Source of the DNA: Mesorhizobium sp. Root102
GTDB taxonomy: Bacteria; Pseudomonadota; Alphaproteobacteria; Rhizobiales; Rhizobiaceae
Length of the DNA: 64,000 nucleotides
Assembly (NCBI RefSeq): GCF_001425625.1
Contig: NZ_LMCP01000001.1
Coordinates: forward strand, 249,430 to 313,429
Reading direction: 5' to 3'
Under the pieces are notes generated by a model. That model did no database searches, was not told the DNA's origin, and worked only from the letters and a program-made list of their open reading frames with translations. This document shows, piece after piece, positions 1 through 9,966 of the stretch (positions are counted from its first letter, which is position 1; each line of letters starts with the position of its first letter). Made by a program: the position numbers and the translations under genes.

Positions 1-766
1 TCGCCGGATCTGGACGGCTGGAGTCCCAGGCGGCATTGCCCGTGGCCGGGCTGTCGCTGGCCCGCACGACGCCTTCGGCGATGTCCTCGACATAGGTGAA
101 GTCGCGCGTGTGGTTGCCGTTGTTGAACAGCTTGATCGGCTCGCCGGCAAGGATGTTCTTGGTGAACAGGAACAGCGCCATGTCCGGGCGCCCCCAGGGG
201 CCATACACGGTGAAGAAGCGAAGCCCGGTCGTCGGCAACCGGAACAAATGGCTGTAGCTGTGCGCCATCAACTCGTTGGCGCGCTTGGTCGCGGCGTAGA
301 ACTGCAGCGGATGGTCGGCCGGCCGGTGCTCGGAAAACGGCATGTCGGTGTTGGCGCCGTAGACGCTCGAGGTGCTGGCATAGGTCAGGTGCGCAACGGC
401 GCTGTTGCGGCAGGCCTCGAGCATGTTGGCATAGGCGATGATGTTGCTTTCGACATAGGCGTGCGGGTTTTCCAGGCTGTAGCGAACCCCGGCCTGGGCC
501 GCGAGATGGATCACCCGGTCGAATGCGTGGTCGGCAAAGCAGCCATCGACAACACTTCTGTTGGCGAGATTGCCACGGATGAACTGATAGCCGGCATTGG
601 TCTTGCGGCTCGCCTCCTCCAGCAGCCGCAGCCTCGCCTCCTTGATCCGCTGATCATAGTAGTCGTTGACGTTGTCGATGCCGACAACCTCGTCGCCGCG
701 CTCCAGCAGCCGTTTCGATACATGATAGCCTATGAAGCCGGCAGCGCCGGTAACCAGAACTTTCAT
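1..766 (-). CDS. UDP-glucuronate 4-epimerase-type NAD-dependent epimerase (C-terminus outside window)
   Basis: Extended short-chain dehydrogenase/reductase that would epimerise a UDP-sugar at C4 in the cytoplasm, feeding surface polysaccharide synthesis. The 255 visible residues open with the NAD-binding glycine motif GAAGFIGYH near residue 7, then NDYYD near residue 41, which is typical of UDP-glucuronate 4-epimerases (Cap1J/LpsL type) rather than GalE. The catalytic YxxxK is seen as YAATK near residue 160, and [10 protein letters not shown] follows near 190. The ATG overlaps the stop of the upstream dehydrogenase by one base (TGATG), so the two are probably translationally coupled. The reading frame leaves the window at base 1, so about a quarter of the protein is missing. 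Substrate (UDP-GlcA versus UDP-GlcNAcA) is inferred, not shown. Confidence 0.88.
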   Translation of the reverse strand, partial: MKVLVTGAAGFIGYHVSKRLLERGDEVVGIDNVNDYYDQRIKEARLRLLEEASRKTNAGYQFIRGNLANRSVVDGCFADHAFDRVIHLAAQAGVRYSLENPHAYVESNIIAYANMLEACRNSAVAHLTYASTSSVYGANTDMPFSEHRPADHPLQFYAATKRANELMAHSYSHLFRLPTTGLRFFTVYGPWGRPDMALFLFTKNILAGEPIKLFNNGNHTRDFTYVEDIAEGVVRASDSPATGNAAWDSSRPDPA

Positions 767-1923
767 CAGAACCGCCCATCCATAACATGCCTGGGGAACA
801 GGCCCTTGATGTCGTAGATGACGCCCGGGGTCTTGCAAAGCGACTGCAGGCCGTCAACGCCAAGAGCGCGGAACTGCCGGTGGCCGACGGCCACGATGAC
901 GTCGTCATCGCGCTCGTCGGGAATGTCGTTCATGCTCGCCACGCCGAAGGTGCGCGCGCATTCCTGCGCGTCGACCCAGGGGTCCCAGATGTCGATACCG
1001 GCATTGTATTCTTTCAGCTGGGCGACGATATCGGCGACCTTGGAATTTCTCAGGTCCGGACAGTTTTCCTTGAAAGCCGCGCCCATCACCAAAATCCGGC
1101 TGCCGACAGGTATCCCCTTGCGCATCATCAGGCGGGCCGTCTGATCCGCCGCGTGCTGACCCATGCCGTCATTGATACGGCGGCGGGCAAGAATCACCTC
1201 CGGATGATAGCCGAGTTCCTGGGCCTTGTGGGTGAGATAGTAAGGATCGACGCCGATGCAGTGACCGCCAACGAGACCCGGCGTGAAGCGCAGGAAATTC
1301 CATTTGGTGCCGGCGGCTTCCGGCACTTCGGACGTACGGTGCGTACCCGCCGGCACGATCGCGGCGTAGAGCGCATCGATGCCTTCGGCCGCTTCCGGCG
1401 TGGAGCCGCTGGTGACCTTGACGATCGCCTGCAGCCGATGCTCTTGATCACCCGGATTGATGTGCTCGGGACTGTAGCCGAGGAAGAACCCGTCATTGTA
1501 ACGCAGGCCCGAATGTTTCTCGATCAGCGGCGCGCACACCTCTTCCGTGCAGCCGGGATAGACAGTCGATTCGAAAATCACCACCGCGCCTGGCGAGATG
1601 ACCTCACCGACTAATGTCGATGCCATAATCAGCGGTTTCAGATCCGGCCGGTTGGCCCTGTCGATCGGCGCCGGCACCGTGACGATGAAAACCCCGTAAT
1701 CGCGCAGATCGGCCTTGTCGGTGGTGAGCCTCAGCCGCGTAGCAGCATTGATCTCATCGTTGCTGGCTTCCAGCGTATGGTCGTCGCCACGCTTCAGCGC
1801 GTCCACCCTCGACTGGTTGATGTCAAACCCGACGACATCCCTGGTGGCGCCGAAGGCGACCGCCAACGGCAGACCGACATAGCCAAGCCCGATGATTGCT
1901 ATTTTCCTGGAGGCGAGATCCAT
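766..1923 (-). CDS. nucleotide sugar dehydrogenase (UDP-sugar 6-dehydrogenase, WbpO/TviB-like)
   Basis: Oxidises a UDP-hexose or UDP-N-acetylhexosamine to the uronic acid using two NAD+. The 385-residue protein has an N-terminal Rossmann motif [14 protein letters not shown] near residue 12 and the active-site cysteine in [12 protein letters not shown] near residue 245; the C-terminal UDP-binding domain follows. The ATG at 1923 is chosen because AGGAAG lies just upstream and the Rossmann fold begins at once; an in-frame start further up would add 19 unrelated residues. It is the middle gene of a three-gene minus-strand operon. The neighbouring epimerase suggests that its product is epimerised to the galacto form. 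Exact substrate is not determinable here. Confidence 0.9.
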   Translation of the reverse strand: MDLASRKIAIIGLGYVGLPLAVAFGATRDVVGFDINQSRVDALKRGDDHTLEASNDEINAATRLRLTTDKADLRDYGVFIVTVPAPIDRANRPDLKPLIMASTLVGEVISPGAVVIFESTVYPGCTEEVCAPLIEKHSGLRYNDGFFLGYSPEHINPGDQEHRLQAIVKVTSGSTPEAAEGIDALYAAIVPAGTHRTSEVPEAAGTKWNFLRFTPGLVGGHCIGVDPYYLTHKAQELGYHPEVILARRRINDGMGQHAADQTARLMMRKGIPVGSRILVMGAAFKENCPDLRNSKVADIVAQLKEYNAGIDIWDPWVDAQECARTFGVASMNDIPDERDDDVIVAVGHRQFRALGVDGLQSLCKTPGVIYDIKGLFPRHVMDGRF

Positions 1924-1966
1924 CTGCTTCCTGCGCTTGCTATTCCAGAGTCGTGCTTCGCTTTGG

Positions 1967-3244
1967 CTATCGGGCGCCAAAGCCGGTAAACATCGTTTTC
2001 ATTGTCTTGAGAGTTATCAAAACATCCAGCCAAGGCGAAAAGTTCTTTATGTAATAGAAATCATAGTGCAATTTCTCCATAACATCATCGACGGCAGCCA
2101 CATGCCCCTGATTTACTTGCGCCCATCCGCTTATGCCTGGCCTGACGATATTTCTGTAGCGATAGAATGGCAGCTCAGCCTCGTACCACTGTGACAGCAC
2201 GACAGCTTCCGGCCGCGGTCCGATCCAACTCATTTCGCCACGGAGGATGTTGATGACCTGCGGCAGCTCGTCGATCCTGAACTTTCGCAGGAAACGCCCA
2301 ACACGGGTGATGCGATCATCGTCGCGCTTGGTGATCGCCCTCTCCTTGTCGCTGCCGGCGTCAGGATGCTGCCGCATCGAGCGAAACTTGTAGACCGTGC
2401 AGATCTCGCCCCGGTAGCCCATGCGTTGCTGCCGAAACAGCACGGGACCCTCGGAGTCCAAGCGGATCAGCAGCGCTATCAGCGCCAGGACAGGGGAAAG
2501 AACGACAATCAAGACAAGCGCGGAGACCCAGTCGGCTGCCTGCTTGATCTTGAGATAGGCCTGGTTCGGATTGAGCGAACCAAGCGTGTTTTCCGACAGA
2601 TGCTCGATCTCGACCCGACCAGTCAGCGACTCTCTGACCTGCTTGACGTGGTATACGGGCGTTCCCGAAAGGGCCCGATCCGCGATATATCGTTCCCACT
2701 CCGCGCCAAGATTGGCACGCAGATCAACGACCACGCCGTTAGCTCTCTCAATGATGGTGTTGGTCGACTTGATCCAGAACCAATGCACCCCCGGTAGCGC
2801 CTTGAGGCGCTCGACATCTCCGCCGGGAACGACGACGAGCCGGTACGGATCGAGACGCCGCGTCAACAGGCTCAGGCCGAAATACCAGAACGTGGACTGC
2901 GTGAAGCTGGCGGCGGCCTGAAACCGGCTGTACTCGAAACGGAAAAAGAAAATGGTCAGAAAAACGGCCCCGTAGGACAGGGCAAATGTCGGCAAGATGT
3001 AACTGGCCGCGGCCACGCCCGGGAAGTTTCCGATGCGGCGATAGGAGAGGAAGCCCGCAAGATGCGCAATCGCCGCGGCGGTTACCGTCACCTGAAGGTT
3101 GGCCGAATAGATAAACTCAGGATTGAAGACAATCCGGATAATGGCCGGCGCAAAAATCGCGAATGTCAGTCCGCCAAGCAGCTGAAATCGAATCCTGAAC
3201 AAGAAATGCCGGCTTCCGACAATAGTTGACGCTGCAACATTCAA
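1967..3244 (-). CDS. polyprenyl-phosphate sugar-1-phosphate transferase (exopolysaccharide initiating transferase)
   Basis: Membrane enzyme that starts polysaccharide repeat-unit assembly by moving sugar-1-phosphate from a UDP-sugar to undecaprenyl phosphate. The 425-residue protein has several N-terminal membrane segments (about residues 15-135), a cytoplasmic middle domain, another membrane segment near 240-262, and the C-terminal bacterial sugar transferase domain with FRSMR near 293, RKFRIDELPQVINIL near 323 and IGPRPE near 342. That order is the WcaJ/CpsE layout rather than the short ExoY form. It is first in the operon with the dehydrogenase (43 bp gap) and the epimerase. A perfect palindrome sits 67 bp upstream of the start. 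Confidence 0.9.
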   Translation of the reverse strand: MNVAASTIVGSRHFLFRIRFQLLGGLTFAIFAPAIIRIVFNPEFIYSANLQVTVTAAAIAHLAGFLSYRRIGNFPGVAAASYILPTFALSYGAVFLTIFFFRFEYSRFQAAASFTQSTFWYFGLSLLTRRLDPYRLVVVPGGDVERLKALPGVHWFWIKSTNTIIERANGVVVDLRANLGAEWERYIADRALSGTPVYHVKQVRESLTGRVEIEHLSENTLGSLNPNQAYLKIKQAADWVSALVLIVVLSPVLALIALLIRLDSEGPVLFRQQRMGYRGEICTVYKFRSMRQHPDAGSDKERAITKRDDDRITRVGRFLRKFRIDELPQVINILRGEMSWIGPRPEAVVLSQWYEAELPFYRYRNIVRPGISGWAQVNQGHVAAVDDVMEKLHYDFYYIKNFSPWLDVLITLKTMKTMFTGFGAR

Positions 3245-3310
3245 CGTCTTGCCCCTTCCCCCGAAGTTGCCGTGTCGGCGACAGGCCAGCGCAATGCTGC
3301 ATCTGACCTG

Positions 3311-3335
3311 CCGGTTCGTTCGCAGAACGAACCGG
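3311..3335. promoter_or_regulatory. perfect 11-bp inverted repeat, candidate operator of the polysaccharide operon
   Basis: Arms CCGGTTCGTTC (3311-3321) and GAACGAACCGG (3325-3335) pair perfectly around a 3-nt centre. The element lies 67 bp upstream of the sugar transferase start and has no T-run on either side, so an operator or leader hairpin fits better than a terminator. No regulator is identified. The rest of the gene-free stretch 3245-3639 holds the terminator-like hairpin at 3469-3492 and otherwise nothing I recognise. Confidence 0.5.
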
Positions 3336-3468
3336 ACGTCTCGCCCCCCGGCGATTCCATGTGGTCGAAGACCAAGGGCTACGACAGTGCAACTGCACCA
3401 GCAAGCATCTATTTCACGTCAACGGTTAGCGGAAGTTTTGATCAATAGCATTCTTTGATGCTGTAGAA

Positions 3469-3492
3469 AAGCCGGCCCTAACAGACCGGCTT
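3469..3492 (-). terminator. rho-independent terminator-like hairpin
   Basis: AAGCCGG (3469-3475) pairs with CCGGCTT (3486-3492). Read on the minus strand the stem runs into TTTTCT, as for an intrinsic terminator of the bioY transcript, whose gene ends 150 bp upstream. Confidence 0.5.
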
Positions 3493-3639
3493 ACTGGACA
3501 TCATCATTGAAAATATCGGCACGCCTTCGGGCAATGTGAACGCCAACATATAGTGTTTGGCGGACACCACGCCTAAATCCGCCAATCGCGCCATGCCAGC
3601 CAAGGCTTGATTGCTCAAGCCGCAGGCCCTGTTCGCGCT

Positions 3640-4230
3640 TCAGCCGCGCTTCAGCAACGTCCAAACGGCCGGCACCAGGCTTGCTGCCAGGGCAACCTTG
3701 ATCATGTCGCCGACGATGAAGGGCACGACGCCGAACTGCCACGACTTTTCCGGGCCGATCAGCAGCGCCAGCCAGGCGAAGCCCATCGCCATCATGACGA
3801 CCTCGGCACCCAGCATGGCGTTGAAAAGCTTGATCGGATGGCGGTCCCAGCCGCGATCGGCGGCCCAGCCGACGATTGCCGCCATGACCACGAAGCCCGC
3901 GAGATAACCGCCGGTCGAGCCGAGCATGTAGGCAATGCCGAGACCCTTTTCCGGGGTGCTCTGGAAGACGGGGAAGCCCATGGCGCCCTCCGCCATGTAA
4001 AGCAGCAGGGTGGCGACGCCGAGACGCATGCCGAAGGCGGCGGCGATCAGCAGCACGGCCAGCGTCTGCATCGAAATGTCGACCGGCCCAAGCATGACCT
4101 TGGTCTTGGCCGACAGGGTCAGCACCAGCGTTCCGGCGATCGCCAGGAAAAGCTGCGTTGCCAGCCGCGCCGCGGCATTTTGCGGCAAAGCCAGAGAAAC
4201 AAGCGGACGCATCGTAGTTGCAATTGCCAT
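3640..4230 (-). CDS. bioY: biotin transporter BioY (ECF S component)
   Basis: Biotin-binding membrane protein of energy-coupling-factor transporters. The 196-residue length and about six hydrophobic segments match the family, as do the conserved stretches KVMLGPVDISMQTLAVLL near residue 44, GSTGGYLAGF near 104 and the C-terminal GDMIKVALAA. The start at 4230 is set by GGGGAAA a few bases upstream; longer in-frame starts add residues unlike BioY. No EcfA or EcfT gene lies next to it, so it either works alone, as reported for some rhizobial BioY, or with ECF parts elsewhere. A promoter-like TTGCCG-17-TATAGG lies 50-80 bp upstream. No BioR-type box (TTATCTATAA-like) was found. Confidence 0.92.
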   Translation of the reverse strand: MAIATTMRPLVSLALPQNAAARLATQLFLAIAGTLVLTLSAKTKVMLGPVDISMQTLAVLLIAAAFGMRLGVATLLLYMAEGAMGFPVFQSTPEKGLGIAYMLGSTGGYLAGFVVMAAIVGWAADRGWDRHPIKLFNAMLGAEVVMMAMGFAWLALLIGPEKSWQFGVVPFIVGDMIKVALAASLVPAVWTLLKRG

Positions 4231-4244
4231 GGTATTTCCCCATT

Positions 4245-4315
4245 CCGATTGCCGCACTCCGATGTTCGCGGCCTCACGTCCTCCTATATTGGCTTGCGTG
4301 TTATGCGGCAATCGG
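4245..4315. promoter_or_regulatory. divergent promoter region with a 12-bp inverted repeat (bioY / hydrolase)
   Basis: CCGATTGCCGCA at 4245-4256 is repeated exactly in inverted orientation at 4304-4315, 47 bp apart, within the 124-bp gap between bioY (minus) and the hydrolase gene (plus). On the minus strand the right copy supplies TTGCCG (4311-4306), which with TATAGG (4288-4283) and a 17-bp spacer reads as a sigma-70-like promoter for bioY. The left copy falls between the predicted start of transcription and the bioY start codon. Paired operator sites are an inference. Confidence 0.45.
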
Positions 4316-4354
4316 TTTTGCCGTTTCCTGAAACAAGGCACCGATGCATCCGCC

Positions 4355-5263
4355 ATGGCACTCAAATTCGATACCGGCTTCGATCCCTTCTATGGACAGG
4401 GGGTAAGCGTCGCGCCCGATATCCAGCGCATCACGGCCCGCAATCCGAGCCCCTTCACTTTTCACGGCACCAACAGCTACATCGTTGGCCGCGAGACGCT
4501 GGCGGTGATCGATCCGGGGCCGGATGACGAGGCGCATCTGCACGCCCTGCTCGACGTGATCGCGGGCCGGCCGGTCAGCCATATCTTCGTCAGCCACACG
4601 CACCGCGACCATTCCCCGCTGGCGGCCCGGCTGAAAGAGCGCACCGGCGCCGCCGTGCTGGCAGAAGGGCCGCACCGGCCGGCAAGGCCTTTGCATATCG
4701 GGGAGACCAATGCGCTCGACGCCAGTGCCGACATGGCTTTCGTCCCCGACATCGCCCTTTCCCACGACGAGGTGGTCGACAGCGACGGCTGGTCGATCAG
4801 GACGGTTCTGACCCCGGGCCACACCGCCAATCACGCGGCTTTCGCGCTGGAAGGAACCGGCATCCTGTTTTCGGCCGATCACGTCATGGCCTGGGCAACC
4901 TCCATCGTCGCCCCGCCGGATGGAGCGATGGCCGATTACATGGCCTCGCTGGACCGGCTGATCGAACGCGGGGATGGCTTGCTGCTGCCCGGACATGGCG
5001 GACCGGTGACGGCGCCGCGGGCTTTCATGCGCGGGCTGAAGACGCACCGCAAAATGCGCGAGCGCGCCATCCTGCAGCGGGTCAGAGAGGGCGACCGGAC
5101 GATTGTGGACATGGTCAAGGCGATCTACAGGGATACCGACCCGCGGCTGCATGGCGCCGCCGGATTGTCGGTGCTTGCCCATCTCGAGGATCTGGTGGCG
5201 CGCGGTCTGGTCATGACAGACGCCGCCCCGGCCATTGACGGCATCTTCACGCCGGCCAGATAG
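4355..5263 (+). CDS. metallo-beta-lactamase-fold hydrolase (LACTB2-like)
   Basis: Zinc-dependent hydrolase of the MBL superfamily, 302 residues. HTHRDH at residues 81-86 is the HxHxDH metal-binding motif; a later histidine is in TPGHTANH, SADHVM supplies the bridging aspartate and LLPGHGGP the last histidine. The C-terminal 80 residues look like the winged-helix tail of LACTB2-like proteins, which act on RNA or thioesters; the substrate here is unknown. The ATG at 4355 is the first start that leads straight into the fold. It is divergent from bioY and converges on the DUF1499 gene, with a hairpin between the two stops. Confidence 0.85.
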   Translation: MALKFDTGFDPFYGQGVSVAPDIQRITARNPSPFTFHGTNSYIVGRETLAVIDPGPDDEAHLHALLDVIAGRPVSHIFVSHTHRDHSPLAARLKERTGAAVLAEGPHRPARPLHIGETNALDASADMAFVPDIALSHDEVVDSDGWSIRTVLTPGHTANHAAFALEGTGILFSADHVMAWATSIVAPPDGAMADYMASLDRLIERGDGLLLPGHGGPVTAPRAFMRGLKTHRKMRERAILQRVREGDRTIVDMVKAIYRDTDPRLHGAAGLSVLAHLEDLVARGLVMTDAAPAIDGIFTPAR

Positions 5264-5283
5264 GCCGGCCCTACTCGGCCGGC
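5264..5283. terminator. hairpin between convergent genes
   Basis: GCCGGCC (5264-5270) and GGCCGGC (5277-5283) form a 7-bp stem. The stop codon of the DUF1499 gene sits in the loop, right behind the stop of the hydrolase gene. No U-run follows, so termination is only presumed. Confidence 0.4.
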
Positions 5284-6056
5284 GCCGCGCCAACCTGGCC
5301 GGCGACCTCCTGGTCGAGTTCCGCCAGGAAATCGGTGATGCGCGCGGCATTGTCGCCGAGATCGTAGCGGCCGTATCGCGAAGCTGACCGCATATCGACG
5401 ATGACCGTATCGCCATCGTCGGTCACGCGGATCGCCACATCGGCGGGAAGGCCGAGCACAAAGCCCTTGGCGACGGCGGTAATGGTCACGTCGCTTTGCC
5501 CGGCGAGGTCGGGATAGGGTTCCGACAGATCCCAGTTGCGCCGATCGAGTACGGTTTCCACGGCATTGACGACAGTCTCGAACGGCAAGTCGTAGCTGCG
5601 TGCGCTGACCAGCGGATAGCTGTCGGTCTGCAGCCGCTGTTCGCCAGGCGTCGACGGGGAGAGCACGTTCATGTCCTTCGTCCGGTCGCTCACGTCGAGC
5701 GCCGGCGGCTCGTCGAAATCCGTCGAGATATCCCTGAGCGGCGGATAGATTGTCGCCCAGTAGGCGACGACGCCATAGGGCGCGAGCACCAGCAGCGCCA
5801 GCAGCGCGCCGACCGTCAGGTCGCGACCGCCGCGATCGCCGAAGTTCCACAGCCGCGAAAAGGCAAATCCGGCAAACAGCAGCGCCATGGCCGCCAGCAG
5901 CGCGACAATGCCCAGCACCCACAGGAAGACCGGTGTTTCGACGAGATCGAAGCGATGGCCGACGAAGACCGTCAGCAGCAACACCAACGAAAAAGCGGCC
6001 GTGCGCCGGGACCATCCGGCCGCCTTCGACGTTTGCCGTTCGGGAATGCTAACCAT
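5271..6056 (-). CDS. DUF1499 family membrane protein
   Basis: Function unknown. The 261-residue protein has three predicted membrane helices in the first 105 residues and then a soluble DUF1499 domain of about 130 residues, recognisable by VTITAVAKGFVLG, DTVIVDMRSASRYGRYDLG and NAARITDFLAEL. The ATG at 6056 is preferred; a GTG at 6089 would add 11 residues, and neither has a strong ribosome-binding site. It lies convergent to the hydrolase and 80 bp downstream of the acyl-CoA ligase on the same strand, so it may share that transcript. Confidence 0.8.
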   Translation of the reverse strand: MVSIPERQTSKAAGWSRRTAAFSLVLLLTVFVGHRFDLVETPVFLWVLGIVALLAAMALLFAGFAFSRLWNFGDRGGRDLTVGALLALLVLAPYGVVAYWATIYPPLRDISTDFDEPPALDVSDRTKDMNVLSPSTPGEQRLQTDSYPLVSARSYDLPFETVVNAVETVLDRRNWDLSEPYPDLAGQSDVTITAVAKGFVLGLPADVAIRVTDDGDTVIVDMRSASRYGRYDLGDNAARITDFLAELDQEVAGQVGAAPAE

Positions 6057-6136
6057 CGTTCTCTGCGCTGCCCCAACCCGAACGGACACTTAGTGCCTTT
6101 TTGCGATGGCATGAAGCCGAAACATGCACCACCCCG

Positions 6137-7765
<1,629 letters not shown>

Positions 7766-7948
7766 TCGGTCCTCCCTCACGCTTTCGCGTTGTGCTTTTC
7801 GGGCCATTGTGGAGCGAACCCGCGGATTGTCCAGCCGCCAGCACCGCCGGGCGCTACATTGGTGAAAAACCGCCACAATCCGGCCATCGTCGGCGTTAAG
7901 TTTCGTTAACGGGCAAAGGGGTGCGATTGGCGACTGAAAGAGGTTCGC

Positions 7949-8305
7949 ATGGACGCGCAGCTCGACGACAAGGCCTTGGAGAGTACGCTTGCCGAAAGTC
8001 TGGCCGATCTGGTGCCGGATACCAAGACTGTTTCCGAAGATGAATTTGTTGAAGTTGTCGGCGGCGCGCTCGAAGCGGTCGGCGGCACACTGCTGTTCAA
8101 GATGTGCGTCCAGAATCAGGGCGAAGGCCAGCATGTCGCTGCCGCATCCGTCGGCGACGGCGGCAATCGCCAGTTTCTGCTGCTCACCTTGCCGACCGGC
8201 GGTGGTTCCTTGAAAGTCGAGACCGTGTCGAGAAGCAGCAATCCGGTCGCCGGTATCGCTGCTGCCTATGCCGGTCTCATGGACGTGTTCAAGGCCGCTG
8301 CCTAA
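7949..8305 (+). CDS. hypothetical protein, 118 residues
   Basis: I do not recognise a family. The protein is small, acidic and soluble. It has an N-terminal charged helix-like part (residues 1-40) and a glycine-rich, beta-like middle (about 45-90) with one cysteine in LLFKMCVQNQGEG, and ends in an alanine-rich segment. No signal peptide or membrane helix is visible. AGAGG precedes the ATG at proper distance and codon use resembles the neighbours, so it is probably a real gene. It stands alone, divergent from the acyl-CoA ligase and about 190 bp before the DUF427 gene. Confidence 0.65.
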   Translation: MDAQLDDKALESTLAESLADLVPDTKTVSEDEFVEVVGGALEAVGGTLLFKMCVQNQGEGQHVAAASVGDGGNRQFLLLTLPTGGGSLKVETVSRSSNPVAGIAAAYAGLMDVFKAAA

Positions 8306-8496
8306 CCGACTGTTTTGATGCAATTCCCAAGGGAAAACCGTTTCATATTTTTCCTGGATTGCTCTGGCGGACAAGTATCTTCGGAGGCGCGATCCATCAT
8401 CGCCGGCCTCGGCCAGGCCTTGTGTGTTGCACGCCCCCGGGGGCCTTGCGCAATGCGCTTGCGCGACACACTTAAAGTCGACGCAAGGAGACCCCC

Positions 8497-8886
8497 ATGG
8501 ATCAGATCGCCAATCCCGCCCCCGGTTTTCAACGCAATCCCGACAAAGTCATCACCATCGAGCCCTATGCGGGCACCGTCACGGTGCGCGCCGGAGACGT
8601 GGTCATCGCTTCATCAGCGAACGCCAAGGTGCTGACCGAGGCCCCCTATCCCGCGGCCTTCTACATTCCGTTCGCCGACATCGATTTCGGCAAGCTCGGC
8701 AGCACCGAACACTCGACCCATTGCCCCTACAAGGGCGACGCAAACTATTGGAGCGTGCTGCCTGCCGGCGAGACCGGCCAGAACGCTATGTGGGCCTATG
8801 AACGGCCTTTCGACGAAATGACTGAAATCCGCGACCACGGCGCATTCTACGCCAGCAAGGTCTCGATCGAAGCCAAACCGGCCTGA
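8497..8886 (+). CDS. DUF427 domain-containing protein
   Basis: Single-domain protein of 129 residues. The DUF427 signature is clear: THCPYKGDANYWS near residue 78 and WAYERPFDEM near 98. Family members are small beta-rich proteins without an established biochemical role. AAGGAG lies just before the ATG. It stands alone, and a long imperfect palindrome fills the gap to the convergent deacetylase gene. Confidence 0.88.
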   Translation: MDQIANPAPGFQRNPDKVITIEPYAGTVTVRAGDVVIASSANAKVLTEAPYPAAFYIPFADIDFGKLGSTEHSTHCPYKGDANYWSVLPAGETGQNAMWAYERPFDEMTEIRDHGAFYASKVSIEAKPA

Positions 8887-8928
8887 GCGATTTTCGAACC
8901 CAGGCGAACTCGGCGTGAGGTGCGTCGA

Positions 8929-9053
8929 GATTCAGGTCAGGTCGAGCCGAGAATGGTGCGTTCCGAGAACCGGAACGGAGCGGACTTTTGGGTCCGTGAG
9001 CACCGGAAGCACAGGAAACCACCATTCGCAGTCCGGCTGAATATCAATGCACC
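8929..9053. repeat. long imperfect extragenic palindrome
   Basis: The left arm starts GGTGCGTCGAGATTCAGG (8929) and reaches GAATGGTGCGTTCC. The right arm is its approximate reverse complement, GGAAACCACCATTC through GAATATCAATGCACC (ending 9053). The arms enclose about 40 bp. The outer arm motif GAGATTCAGGTCAGG recurs, with one change, in the palindrome at 63055-63104, so this looks like a dispersed rhizobial repeat. It lies between convergent genes and may also act as a terminator. Confidence 0.7.
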
Positions 9054-9055
9054 GG

Positions 9056-9796
9056 TCAGTCGGTGGTGCCGTGATTGCCGACCCCGTCGGCATCATCGAG
9101 CCGCACAAAGGTCAAGCCCTTGGCCTTGAGCGCCAGCAGCCCCTGCACCACGCCTTCGCCGGCCGCATGGGTCGGCTGGTTGATGTGCGAGATAATCACG
9201 TCACCGTCCTTGGCCGCCGCAATGCGCCGCGCGGTTTCCTTGGCGCCAAGCAAGGAGCCACCGTCGCCGTTTATCGAGAATCCCGCGATCTTGAAGCCAA
9301 GCTTGCGGATCATGGCGATTGCCGACGGGCTGTATTCGGCGGTCGCGCCACGAAACCATTTCGGCGCCGGCTCCCCGGTCCCGGCAAGGGCGGCGGCACC
9401 CGACTCGACCTCGGCCAGCACCGCGTCCGGGCTGCCGGCGCTGCGGATGCCGTAGATTTTCTGCGGCGTGTCGACCGCCGGGATATGATGGCCGCCGTGA
9501 TTTTCCAGCTCGAACAGATCGGGATGCGCCTGCATGATCTCGACGGCGGCAGCGTTTCGCTTCAGCCAGATCCCGGTGACGAAAATGGTGGCGGGGATCT
9601 TGTTGTCCACCAGTGCCGAAAGGATCCGGTTGTCGGTCTGTCCGCCGCATGCGTCGAGCGTGAGCGCAACGTGGCCGGCTCCGCTCGCCTGCGGCCTGAT
9701 GTGCAGCGTCGGCTCGACGAGCGGCGCGGCATGGCCGGCGGATACCATCGCCAAGCACATGGCGATCATGCAGAGATTTTCTTGCAGCAGGCGCAT
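9056..9796 (-). CDS. secreted polysaccharide deacetylase family protein
   Basis: NodB-homology (CE4) fold protein of 246 residues that would act outside the inner membrane on acetylated sugars. Residues 1-24 form a signal peptide ending GHAA. The metal site reads LTLDACGG, the variant in which the usual FDDGP is replaced by DACGG, and NHGGHH near residue 99 gives the metal histidines; FRGATAEYS matches the RxPxG/Y region, and ISHINQPTHA the last histidine motif. The ATG at 9796 is preferred because AGGA precedes it at about ten bases; an upstream in-frame ATG at 9820 would add 8 residues. Its substrate is unknown. It is a monocistronic gene bounded by a palindrome. Confidence 0.82.
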   Translation of the reverse strand: MRLLQENLCMIAMCLAMVSAGHAAPLVEPTLHIRPQASGAGHVALTLDACGGQTDNRILSALVDNKIPATIFVTGIWLKRNAAAVEIMQAHPDLFELENHGGHHIPAVDTPQKIYGIRSAGSPDAVLAEVESGAAALAGTGEPAPKWFRGATAEYSPSAIAMIRKLGFKIAGFSINGDGGSLLGAKETARRIAAAKDGDVIISHINQPTHAAGEGVVQGLLALKAKGLTFVRLDDADGVGNHGTTD

Positions 9797-9966
9797 CAAA
9801 CCGAATTCCTGACGGGTCATTTCAAGCGGGCATCCCAAGAACGGCATGAAGGCGGAAATCGGGATGGCGCATAGCAGAAAAGCGCCCGGCGTGACAATTT
9901 GACCGTTCGCGTGTTGAACAGGCCATTCCTCGACGGCGACAGCGCTTGCCCGCGCGGCGCATGATC

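Noticed and set aside
3491..4243. Minus-strand frame of 250 codons overlapping bioY
   Set aside because: It is an out-of-frame reading of bioY with arginine/glycine-rich composition.
4301..5416. Minus-strand frame of 371 codons opposite the metallo-beta-lactamase-fold gene
   Set aside because: The plus-strand protein has intact zinc motifs, the minus frame has none.
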